Assembly: GCF_004138485.1 (NCBI RefSeq)
Contig: NZ_RYEV01000003.1
Coordinates: forward strand, 186,001-250,000
Origin: Peristeroidobacter soli
Lineage (GTDB): Bacteria; Pseudomonadota; Gammaproteobacteria; Steroidobacterales; Steroidobacteraceae
Length of the DNA: 64,000 bases
Direction: 5' to 3'
A program made the position numbers and the translations under genes. Shown here one piece after another: positions 1-6,435 of this stretch. The notes under the pieces were generated by a model. The model worked only from the letters and a program-made list of their open reading frames with translations, was not told where the DNA came from and did no database searches. Numbering within the stretch: the stretch's first letter is position 1; every line of letters begins with the position of its first letter.

Positions 1-151
1 CGTGCGTGCATTCGTCATCGACCGCATAGATCTTGCCGCCGACATTGCACACCAGGATGGGATCGTGCCCCTCCGGTTGAACACGCAACATGCCGCCGGG
101 CGCAACGTTGCCCGCCTCACACAACTGCAGGCGTCTGGACACAGGAATCAT
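1..151 (-). CDS. Rieske-type [2Fe-2S] ferredoxin, C-terminus outside the window
   Basis: This is the 5' part of a small ferredoxin, the likely electron carrier from the neighbouring reductase to the Rieske oxygenase. About 50 codons are visible: an N-terminal strand, the stretch VCNVGGKIYAVDDECTH, and then the window edge. C-x-H is the first half of the Rieske cluster-binding motif; the second half (C-x-x-H) must lie outside. Spacing and sequence fit the CarAc/BphF family of about 105 residues. The ATG at 151 gives MIPVSRRLQLCEAG; an in-frame GTG at 169 would add MSAEAA, and neither has a clear Shine-Dalgarno sequence. A 19-bp near-palindrome lies about 30-50 bp upstream. Family assignment is firm; partner assignment is inferred from context. 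Confidence 0.8.
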   Translation of the reverse strand, partial: MIPVSRRLQLCEAGNVAPGGMLRVQPEGHDPILVCNVGGKIYAVDDECTH

Positions 152-197
152 CGCGGCTTCGGCACTCACTCACGCAGACCCGACCCAAGAAGGATGG

Positions 198-216
198 TTG
201 TAGTATTGTCATACAA
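198..216. promoter_or_regulatory. Putative operator, copy 1 (19-bp near-palindrome)
   Basis: TTGTAGTATTGTCATACAA is a dyad-like element in front of the minus-strand ferredoxin. It matches the element at 1464-1482 at 15 of 19 positions, including the shared half-site TCATACAA. Size and AT-rich dyad form fit a GntR- or IclR-type regulator; GntR-type CarR proteins are known to control some carbazole operons. No regulator gene is in the window, so the protein is inferred. Confidence 0.55.
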
Positions 217-287
217 AGTTCGCCCGGTCAACCGGTGATTGCACCGAATGCGAACTCAAGCAGGATTGGCCGCGCAACCGACCGGAA

Positions 288-458
288 GTGCGAGGTGCCG
301 CGGAAGCGCTACGAGCCCACTTGGCGTGCGATGCAGATGTTCACCAACGAGCGCGACGCGAACACGCCCGACCAGATCTGGAGGCGACAGCGATGAAAAG
401 GCCGAGCGAAGCGCCGGCCGATGACTCTTGGGAGTTTCTTGATCAGCCGCCAGGCTGA
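288..458 (+). CDS. Small open frame, possible fragment or small protein
   Basis: An open frame runs from about 204 to a TGA at 456-458 and overlaps the 3' end of the convergent reductase by 16 bp. The only usual start codon in the first half is a GTG at 288, giving 56 residues. The part upstream of it is also open and encodes a Cys-x-x-Cys (CTECEL). The product is charged and ends in DSWEFLDQPPG. I recognise no family. It may be a small protein or the decayed end of a longer gene. The protein-like composition across about 80 codons, the lack of a good start and the lack of a ribosome binding site point in different directions. Confidence 0.2.
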   Translation: MRGAAEALRAHLACDADVHQRARREHARPDLEATAMKRPSEAPADDSWEFLDQPPG

Positions 459-1462
459 AACCGCTCGGCGCGGATCGCCTGGCTCGCGACGCCGTGCGAA
501 GTCAGGGCTTTGCGCGCGGCATCGACCATTGGCGGCGGGCCGCAAAGATAGCAGACAGTCTCCGCGTCGAAGTCTTCTTTCTGGAGCAGCGAAACGGCTG
601 TGCCCGCGCGCAAATCTCCGTCCGCACCCTCCATCACAGCGATGCGCACTTCGAGCTCCGGCATTTCCGCGACGAGTGCCGCTAGCTCCAATTCATAGAA
701 CAGTTCCTGCCGCCGCGTGCACCCGAAGCACAACAGCGCGGGCTGTCCGCGGCCGCGCAGTGAACGAATCATCGACAACACCGGCGCGAGCCCGGTGCCG
801 CCAGCGATAAACACGTGTCGACGCGCACGATCGTCGAGTCCGAACGCGCCGAGCGGCGCCTGCAATTTCACGCGGTCGCCAACCTTCGCGACTTCTTGCA
901 GCCAGCGTGACATTTTTCCGTCAGGGACCAGGCGGATCATCAGCTCGATCAACGGCAGCTCGCGGGTCGTGCTGGCGATGGAATACGCGCGCGCTTCGCC
1001 GACGCCTGGCGCGGCGAGACGAATGTACTGACCGCTCTGAAAAACGAAATCCTCGGCGCGATCGAGCTTGAGCGTCAGCAGTGCCACAGACGGCGCGCCA
1101 CGACGCAGCTCCATGATCTGCGCGGAATGTTTCGAGGGCGCGGAGGCGGCCGAACCCAGCGAGTAGGGCAGCTCGAACGACGCATCCGAGTTCAGGCGAG
1201 TGAGGCAGGCGGGCCGCAGTCCGGCCATCAACTCATCCGCGTTGACCGGGACTTTGCCAGTCAAATCAACGACGGTCTGACCGTCCAGGCATTGGACTAC
1301 GCAACTGCCACAGCTGCCGGAGCAGCAGTCATAGCGGACCGGCAGATCCACGGCCAGTGCGCCTTCCAGCACGGTCTGACCGGCCTCCACCTCGACAGAG
1401 CGCTCCGCGCCGTCCTGAAAAATCAATCGCGCCCGATGCATTAAGGTAACCGCTTCGACCAT
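443..1462 (-). CDS. Oxygenase ferredoxin-NAD(P)H reductase (2Fe-2S / FAD / NAD), CarAd/BenC-like
   Basis: This is the likely reductase of the Rieske oxygenase system, passing electrons from NAD(P)H through FAD to a 2Fe-2S centre and then to ferredoxin. The order is an N-terminal plant-type [2Fe-2S] domain with Cys46, Cys51, Cys54 and Cys87 (DCCSGSCGSC...ACL), an FAD-binding domain with RAYS near residue 158, and a nucleotide domain with GGTGLAPVLS and CGPPPMV. Length of 339 residues is normal for the family. The ATG at 1462 sits one base from a 19-bp operator-like palindrome and has no Shine-Dalgarno sequence; the in-frame ATG at 1441 (MHRARLIF) is an equally good start. It is divergent from the hydratase/oxygenase genes. 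Confidence 0.85.
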   Translation of the reverse strand: MVEAVTLMHRARLIFQDGAERSVEVEAGQTVLEGALAVDLPVRYDCCSGSCGSCVVQCLDGQTVVDLTGKVPVNADELMAGLRPACLTRLNSDASFELPYSLGSAASAPSKHSAQIMELRRGAPSVALLTLKLDRAEDFVFQSGQYIRLAAPGVGEARAYSIASTTRELPLIELMIRLVPDGKMSRWLQEVAKVGDRVKLQAPLGAFGLDDRARRHVFIAGGTGLAPVLSMIRSLRGRGQPALLCFGCTRRQELFYELELAALVAEMPELEVRIAVMEGADGDLRAGTAVSLLQKEDFDAETVCYLCGPPPMVDAARKALTSHGVASQAIRAERFQPGG

Positions 1463-1463
1463 G

Positions 1464-1482
1464 TTGCATGATTATCATACAA
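1464..1482. promoter_or_regulatory. Putative operator, copy 2, in the divergent promoter region
   Basis: TTGCATGATTATCATACAA is an almost perfect 19-bp palindrome (TTGyATGAT-n-ATCATrCAA). It sits in the 53-bp gap between the reductase start (minus) and the hydratase start (plus). The same pattern recurs at 198-216. The position allows one protein to control both arms of the cluster. Regulator identity is unknown. Confidence 0.65.
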
Positions 1483-1515
1483 TCATATAACGTTACCTCA
1501 GCAAGAGGGCGAATC

Positions 1516-2292
1516 ATGGATCACAGAGTCGGCGAGACCGCGCAAGCCTTGTTGGATGCCTATAGCGGCGCGCCGCTGCCCCCGATCCGCAGTCGATTCG
1601 ATGCGGGCGACACCCGCGCGGCCTACGCCGTGCAGCTGGCGCAGATCGAGCATTGGATCGAGAAGGGCCGCCGGCCCGTGGGCCGCAAGATCGGACTCAC
1701 GTCGCCGGCGGTACAGAAGCAGTTGGGCGTGGCTGAACCGGATTTCGGTCAGCTGTTCGCGGACATGGTGTATGGCACCGGCGAGACGATTCCGGTCTCC
1801 CGATTGCAGCAGCCGCGCGTGGAGGCCGAGATTGCGCTGATCCTGTCCCGTGATTTGGATATGGCCCACGCGACCGTCGCGGACGTGATTGCATCGGTCG
1901 GCTGTGTATTGCCCGCGCTGGAAGTCGTCGGCAGTCGCATCGCCGGTTGGCAGATCGACATTGTCGACACCATTGCCGACAACGCGTCGTCGGGCGTGTT
2001 GGTGCTCGGCGGTCCGGCGCAACGGATTGAAGGACTCGACCTGGTGAATTGCGCGATGACCATGACACTGAATGGCAAGCCAGTGTCGAGCGGCTACGGT
2101 CGCGATTGTCTCGGTGGTCCGCTCAACGCGGCCGTGTGGCTTGCCAGGCGCTCGCGCGAGCTCGGCCGCCCGCTGAAGCAAGGCGAGCTGGTGATGACGG
2201 GCGCGCTCGGACCGATGATGTCCGTGCAAGCGGGCGACGTAGTGCACGCGACCATCGCCGGTGTTGGCCAGGTCGGCGTGCAGTTTGCATAA
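1516..2292 (+). CDS. 2-hydroxypenta-2,4-dienoate (2-oxopent-4-enoate) hydratase
   Basis: This is a fumarylacetoacetate-hydrolase-superfamily hydratase (MhpD/BphE/CarD-type) that hydrates 2-hydroxypenta-2,4-dienoate to 4-hydroxy-2-oxovalerate, the lower meta-cleavage step after C-C hydrolysis. The 258-residue product carries the family features RKIGLTSPAVQKQLGV, EAEIALIL and NASSGVLVLGG. The start is ATG 1516 with AGAGG about 8 bp upstream. It is the first gene of the plus-strand operon, 32 bp before the oxygenase gene. The aldolase and acetaldehyde dehydrogenase that would finish the pathway are not in the window. Confidence 0.9.
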   Translation: MDHRVGETAQALLDAYSGAPLPPIRSRFDAGDTRAAYAVQLAQIEHWIEKGRRPVGRKIGLTSPAVQKQLGVAEPDFGQLFADMVYGTGETIPVSRLQQPRVEAEIALILSRDLDMAHATVADVIASVGCVLPALEVVGSRIAGWQIDIVDTIADNASSGVLVLGGPAQRIEGLDLVNCAMTMTLNGKPVSSGYGRDCLGGPLNAAVWLARRSRELGRPLKQGELVMTGALGPMMSVQAGDVVHATIAGVGQVGVQFA

Positions 2293-2324
2293 ATAGATAT
2301 TTGTTTCGAGGACGAGAGCAGATC

Positions 2325-3497
2325 ATGAGTGATGACGCGCAAACCCCGGAAGGCGTCCGCCCCGAAGTTGCCGCAGCCGTCGGCGACTGGCGCGGCTATG
2401 TGGAAGCGAAGCTGGGTTTTCGCAATCACTGGTATCCGGTGCGTTTTTCGAACGAGCTGGCCGAGGGTCAGCTGCTCACTTTGCAGGTGCTCGGCGAGAA
2501 GCTGCTGATCAAGCGCATCGACGGCAAGGTCTATGCGATCCGCGATCGTTGTTTGCATCGTGGCGTGCCGCTGTCGCGCAAGCCGGATTGCTATACCAAG
2601 GACACGATCACCTGCTGGTATCACGGTTACACGTATCGTTTCCAGACCGGCGAGCTGGTGAACATTCTGGCCGTGCCCGACAGCCGGTTGATCGGCCGTC
2701 GCAAGATTCAGAGCTTCCCCTGTCAGGAAGCGAAGGGACTGATCTTCGTGTTCATCGGCGACATGGATCCGGTGCCGCCGCTGAGCCAGGACGTGCCCCC
2801 CGGTTTCCTCGATGACGATGTGATGATTCTCGGCAAGCATCGTGTGGTGAATTCGAATTGGCGCCTCGGTGCCGAGAACGGCTTCGACGCGTTGCATATC
2901 TTCATTCACAAAGACACGACGCTGCGTCACTTCCGCACCTTCAACTTCCCGATCGGCCACACGCCGCTGCCGGGCGCGGTGAAAGTGGTGGAAGACGCCG
3001 ACGGTCCGAAGGGCGTGATCGACGACTTCGCTCAGCACAAGCCGATTTGGGACGGTGTGATCGACGGACGCGTCGTGGTGCGCGGTCCGCGTTCTCAGCA
3101 GGTACAGGGAACCTCCGCTTCCGTCGGCACGTCGATCTGGTTGCCGGGTGTGTTGAAGGTCGAGCAGTTCCCGCTGCCGGGTCTGACGCAGTTCGAGTGG
3201 TACGTGCCCATCGATGGCAAGACTCACTTGTACGTGCAGACCATCGGTCAGCAGGTGCAGACCGACGAAGACCGCATCAACTTCGCGAACGAATTCGAAT
3301 CCGTCTACAAGCCGCACGGCCTGGATGGTTTCAATGCCGACGACATCTGGGCGCGCGAGGTCACCGAGCCGTTCTATGCCGACGACTTCGGCTGGGTGGA
3401 TGAAATGTTGTGCGAGCCGGATTCCACCATTCTCGAGTGGCGCCGCCTCGCGAGCCGTGCGAATCGCGGTATCCAGACGCCTCAAGACTTGCGCTGA
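2325..3497 (+). CDS. Rieske non-heme iron oxygenase alpha subunit, carbazole 1,9a-dioxygenase (CarAa)-like
   Basis: This is the terminal oxygenase of an aromatic ring-hydroxylating dioxygenase. The Rieske centre is C76-x-H78 (CLHRG) and C97-x-x-H100 (CWYHGYTY); the mononuclear iron site is NGFDALHIFIHKD (Asp188, His191, His195), with a later FNADDIWARE supplying the probable carboxylate. Length (390 residues) and many shared segments (KLGFRNHWYPV, TITCWYH, PNFLDDD-like, SIWLPGVLKV, QFEWYVPID) match CarAa, the homotrimeric angular dioxygenase that needs no beta subunit, and no beta subunit gene is found here. The substrate is not provable; carbazole, a dibenzofuran-type ring or another fused or bridged aromatic are candidates. 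The ferredoxin and reductase lie across the divergent promoter. Confidence 0.85.
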   Translation: MSDDAQTPEGVRPEVAAAVGDWRGYVEAKLGFRNHWYPVRFSNELAEGQLLTLQVLGEKLLIKRIDGKVYAIRDRCLHRGVPLSRKPDCYTKDTITCWYHGYTYRFQTGELVNILAVPDSRLIGRRKIQSFPCQEAKGLIFVFIGDMDPVPPLSQDVPPGFLDDDVMILGKHRVVNSNWRLGAENGFDALHIFIHKDTTLRHFRTFNFPIGHTPLPGAVKVVEDADGPKGVIDDFAQHKPIWDGVIDGRVVVRGPRSQQVQGTSASVGTSIWLPGVLKVEQFPLPGLTQFEWYVPIDGKTHLYVQTIGQQVQTDEDRINFANEFESVYKPHGLDGFNADDIWAREVTEPFYADDFGWVDEMLCEPDSTILEWRRLASRANRGIQTPQDLR

Positions 3498-3505
3498 GCC
3501 TTGCC

Positions 3506-4333
3506 ATGACCGAATTCGTATCGAACTTCGTCGACACCAACGGCATCCGCACGCATTACCTCGAAGCGGGCAGCGGTCCGACGCTGATTCTCATGCACGG
3601 CGGCGGCGCGGGCGCCGATGCATACGGCAATTGGCGCGAGTGCATTCCGGTCTTCGCGAAGAGATATCGGGTGATCGCGCCGGACATGGTCGGTTTCGGT
3701 CGCAGCGACAAGCCGTCGCCGGACGGCTTCGTCTACGATCAGCCGAGTCGCAATCGTCAACTGGTGACATTGCTCGATGCGCTCAACATCGAGAAGGCGT
3801 TCCTGGTCGGCAATTCCATGGGAGGCGCGACTTGTATCGGCGCGACCCTGCAGCGTCCGGAGCGCGTCGAGCGGCTGGTGTTGATGGGCAGCGCCGGTCT
3901 GCCGATTCCGGAAAGGCCGTCGCCGCAGCTGCTGCACAACTTGAACTACGATTTCACGGTGGACGGCATGCGTCGCGTGATTGCCGGCCTCACTTCGCCG
4001 AAGTATTCGCCGCCGGAGGAGCTGGTTCAGTATCGTTTCAACCTGACCAACGAGCCGGGCGCGAAGGCTGCGCTGGCGGCCGTGAATGCCCAGACGCGCA
4101 AGGGCACGCTGAACTATCCCGAAGACGAGCTGCGCAAGATCAAACAACCGACCTTGATCGTGAACGGCAAGGAAGATGGCGTGTCGACGTTGGCGCGCGC
4201 GTATCGCTTCCTGGAGCTGTTCGAGAACAGCTGGGGATATATCGTGCCCCACTGCGGTCACTGGGCGATGATCGAGCACACCGCGGATTTCTGCGCGGCG
4301 GTCGATCGGTTCCTGTCGCAGCCGGTGAATTGA
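3506..4333 (+). CDS. Meta-cleavage product hydrolase (alpha/beta hydrolase, CarC/BphD-like)
   Basis: This is a serine C-C hydrolase that would split the vinylogous 1,5-diketone made by the extradiol enzyme into an aromatic or aliphatic acid plus 2-hydroxypenta-2,4-dienoate, which feeds the hydratase upstream. The 275-residue protein has the oxyanion motif HGGGAGA, the nucleophile GNSMGG, the acid in VNGKEDGVS and the catalytic His in PHCGHWAM. The ATG at 3506 lies 8 bp after the oxygenase stop. It is followed directly (TGAAATG) by the extradiol dioxygenase subunits, so the genes are almost certainly co-transcribed. Confidence 0.9.
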   Translation: MTEFVSNFVDTNGIRTHYLEAGSGPTLILMHGGGAGADAYGNWRECIPVFAKRYRVIAPDMVGFGRSDKPSPDGFVYDQPSRNRQLVTLLDALNIEKAFLVGNSMGGATCIGATLQRPERVERLVLMGSAGLPIPERPSPQLLHNLNYDFTVDGMRRVIAGLTSPKYSPPEELVQYRFNLTNEPGAKAALAAVNAQTRKGTLNYPEDELRKIKQPTLIVNGKEDGVSTLARAYRFLELFENSWGYIVPHCGHWAMIEHTADFCAAVDRFLSQPVN

Positions 4334-4334
4334 A

Positions 4335-4598
4335 ATGCCCGCGCCGCGTGGTGTGCACGAGCTGATCGAGCATCTGATCGAGACGCCCACGGATCGCGGC
4401 TTGATTCGAACCAGCCCCGACGTGTTGTTCGATCGCTTCGAGGTGCCCACGGAGGTGCGCGAAACTCTGCGCACCGGCGGACGCGATGACTTGCATCGCC
4501 TCGGCATTCACCCCAATCTGGTGATCAAGTGGCTGATCTGGTCGGGCCGGCCGACCATGCCATTCTTCCCCATCGATTATTACTTCGCGAGGCGCTGA
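4335..4598 (+). CDS. Class III extradiol dioxygenase, small subunit (LigA/CarBa-like)
   Basis: This 87-residue all-helical small subunit would pair with the large subunit encoded next door to make a two-subunit extradiol ring-cleavage dioxygenase. It has the LigA-fold pattern HELIEHLIETPTDRGLI, then DLHRLGIHPNLVIKWLIW. In the carbazole pathway the CarBa/CarBb pair cleaves 2'-aminobiphenyl-2,3-diol. Gene order hydrolase-Ba-Bb differs from the Aa-Ba-Bb-C order of classical car operons. The assignment rests on length, pattern and the position directly before the catalytic subunit. Confidence 0.8.
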   Translation: MPAPRGVHELIEHLIETPTDRGLIRTSPDVLFDRFEVPTEVRETLRTGGRDDLHRLGIHPNLVIKWLIWSGRPTMPFFPIDYYFARR

Positions 4599-4600
4599 CC

Positions 4601-5413
4601 GTGGGCAAGATCGTGGGCGCGTTCGCCATGTCGCATGTGCTCGGCGCTCCAGGCGGGCTCGAAGAGCAGGCCGAGCGCGTGTTCGTGGGCATGAAAGAGC
4701 TGGGTCGCCAGCTGCGTGAGACTCATCCGACGCTGCTGGTCGTGATCACCAGCGATCATTTGAACAATTTCAAGCTCGACCAGCCCATGCCGTTCGCGAT
4801 CGGCACCGCCGACGTGTACACGCCGTACGGCGACATGGGTCTGCCGACCGAGCAGATTCGCGGTGACGCAGCGTTCTCGACCGGCTTCGCGATGTTTGCC
4901 AACGATCGCGGCTTCAAGCTCGCCAAGCCATCGCGCTTGCGGCCGGATCATGGCGTGATGATTCCGCTGGGCATCGTCGACCCGAAGCGTGAGCTTCCCG
5001 TCGTGCCGTTGTATGTGAATACCGTCTACACGCCGGGGCCGACGCCGCAAGAGAGCTGGCGATTGGGTGAGTTGCTGCGCGCGTATGTCGCTGAGTATTG
5101 TCAGGCCGATGAGCGCGTCGCGTTGCTGGCAGGCGGCGGCCTGTCGCACTGGCTCGGCGTGCCCGAGGAAGGCCGCGTCAACGAGACCTGGGATCGCTGG
5201 TTCATGGACATGCTCGCCACCAATCAGGGCTCGAGCCTGGCCAAGCTCAGCAACCAACAGATTCTGATCGACGCGGGCAATGGTGGCCTCGAAGTGAACG
5301 CCTGGATCACGCTCGCCGGCGCCGTTTCCGGCGCGTCCGGCGAAGTGCTGTTTTACGAGGCGATTCCCGCCTGGGCGAGCGGCATGGCTGGCATGTCATT
5401 TCGGGTATCCTGA
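4601..5413 (+). CDS. Class III extradiol ring-cleavage dioxygenase, catalytic large subunit (LigB/CarBb-like)
   Basis: This is the Fe(II)-dependent catalytic subunit that opens a catechol-type ring adjacent to its hydroxyls. The 270-residue LigB-fold protein begins VGKIVGAFAMSHVLGAPG (the SH dipeptide is a typical metal ligand region) and carries SDHLNNF and LRPDHGVMIPL, histidines expected at the active site, and GGGLSHWLGVPEEG. The start is a GTG at 4601, two bases after the small-subunit stop, with GAGG about 9 bp upstream inside the small-subunit gene; the ATG codons nearby are out of frame or internal. Translational coupling with the small subunit is likely. Confidence 0.85.
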   Translation: MGKIVGAFAMSHVLGAPGGLEEQAERVFVGMKELGRQLRETHPTLLVVITSDHLNNFKLDQPMPFAIGTADVYTPYGDMGLPTEQIRGDAAFSTGFAMFANDRGFKLAKPSRLRPDHGVMIPLGIVDPKRELPVVPLYVNTVYTPGPTPQESWRLGELLRAYVAEYCQADERVALLAGGGLSHWLGVPEEGRVNETWDRWFMDMLATNQGSSLAKLSNQQILIDAGNGGLEVNAWITLAGAVSGASGEVLFYEAIPAWASGMAGMSFRVS

Positions 5414-5553
5414 TCCGCCTCATAACGCAGCCGCAGTTTTATTTTTTCACTGACCGACGGGTGCAACGGCGATGCTCCGGTACGCATCTGGATGGGCGCG
5501 ACAGGGCTGTCGAAAAGAAGGGGCGAGATATGCATAGAGGCAGCTGCTAAGTG

Positions 5554-6321
5554 ATGACGTCCTGGGATTTGTTGATCGCCGCGCTCGCGGCGGTCGGGGC
5601 TGGCTTGATCAACGCATTGGCGGGCGGCGGCACGCTGATCAGCTTTCCGGTGCTGGTTGCAGTGGGTGTGCCGCCGGTCGCGGCGAATATCACCAACGCG
5701 GTCGCGCTCTGCCCCGGCTACTTCGGCGCGACCATCGCGCAGCTGCCCAATCTCAAAGGTCAGCGCGACAAGCTGATGTTGCTGGTGCCCGTGGCGGTGT
5801 TGGGTGGGCTTGCGGGCGGCATGATTCTGCTGAAGACCGGTGAGCGTACGTTCACTGCGCTCGTGCCTTGGATGATTCTCGCCGCGTCGCTGCTGCTCGC
5901 TGTACAAGAACCGGTGAAGAAGTTCCTCAGCAAGCGGCTCTCGAATCCCTCGCATAAGCATCACACGGCACTGTTCTCGGCGTTGCCGATCGCCGCCGCG
6001 GCCATCTATGGCGGATTTTTCAGCGCGGGCATGAGCGTGCTGTTGCTAGCCGTGCTCGGCCTGACCCTCGACGATTCTCTGACCCGCCTGAACGCGCTCA
6101 AGCAGGTGCTGGCGTTCAGCGTCAACATCGCCGCGGCGGTGTTCTTCCTGTTCTCGGATCAGGTCGTCTGGATCGCCGCCGCGGTCATGGCGATCGGCGC
6201 GCTGATCGGCGGCGCGATTGGCGGCAAGCTTGCCGGAAAACTGCCGCCCGCCGTCCTGCGCTGGGTCGTGGTGGTCGCGGGAATCGCGATTGCCATTGCC
6301 TACTGGGTGAAATCCCGCTGA
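5554..6321 (+). CDS. TauE/SafE family membrane transporter
   Basis: This 255-residue, highly hydrophobic protein has about eight predicted membrane segments and the family signature GxxGGxLINALAGGGTLISFP near the N-terminus, repeated in weaker form in the second half (GGFFSAGMSVLLL). Members export sulfite, sulfoacetate or related small anions, or take up organosulfonates. It lies 140 bp after the ring-cleavage genes on the same strand with no strong terminator between, so it may belong to the catabolic operon and move the substrate or a released anion. A GTG at 5551 is an alternative start; AGAGG lies about 14-18 bp upstream. Confidence 0.8.
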   Translation: MTSWDLLIAALAAVGAGLINALAGGGTLISFPVLVAVGVPPVAANITNAVALCPGYFGATIAQLPNLKGQRDKLMLLVPVAVLGGLAGGMILLKTGERTFTALVPWMILAASLLLAVQEPVKKFLSKRLSNPSHKHHTALFSALPIAAAAIYGGFFSAGMSVLLLAVLGLTLDDSLTRLNALKQVLAFSVNIAAAVFFLFSDQVVWIAAAVMAIGALIGGAIGGKLAGKLPPAVLRWVVVVAGIAIAIAYWVKSR

Positions 6322-6435
6322 CCGGCCCCAAACCTCGAATCCATCGGCCCCGACGAGGGGCGGGTGTCATTGGACTGCCGGGCTCTCTACAATCGGCAGT
6401 CCGTCGTCCTTCGCGTTCCGGATCCGGGGTCCATC

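Noticed and set aside
443-1462. Considered as a phthalate-type or vanillate-type reductase
   Set aside because: The 2Fe-2S domain is N-terminal (Cys46/51/54/87), not C-terminal as in the phthalate dioxygenase reductase/VanB family.
2094-3485. A 463-codon minus-strand open frame opposite the Rieske oxygenase
   Set aside because: GC-rich antisense shadow; the plus strand carries both iron-site motifs.
5414-5553. Search for a third copy of the 19-bp operator before the transporter gene
   Set aside because: No TTGyATGAT or ATCATACAA-like dyad is present in this gap.
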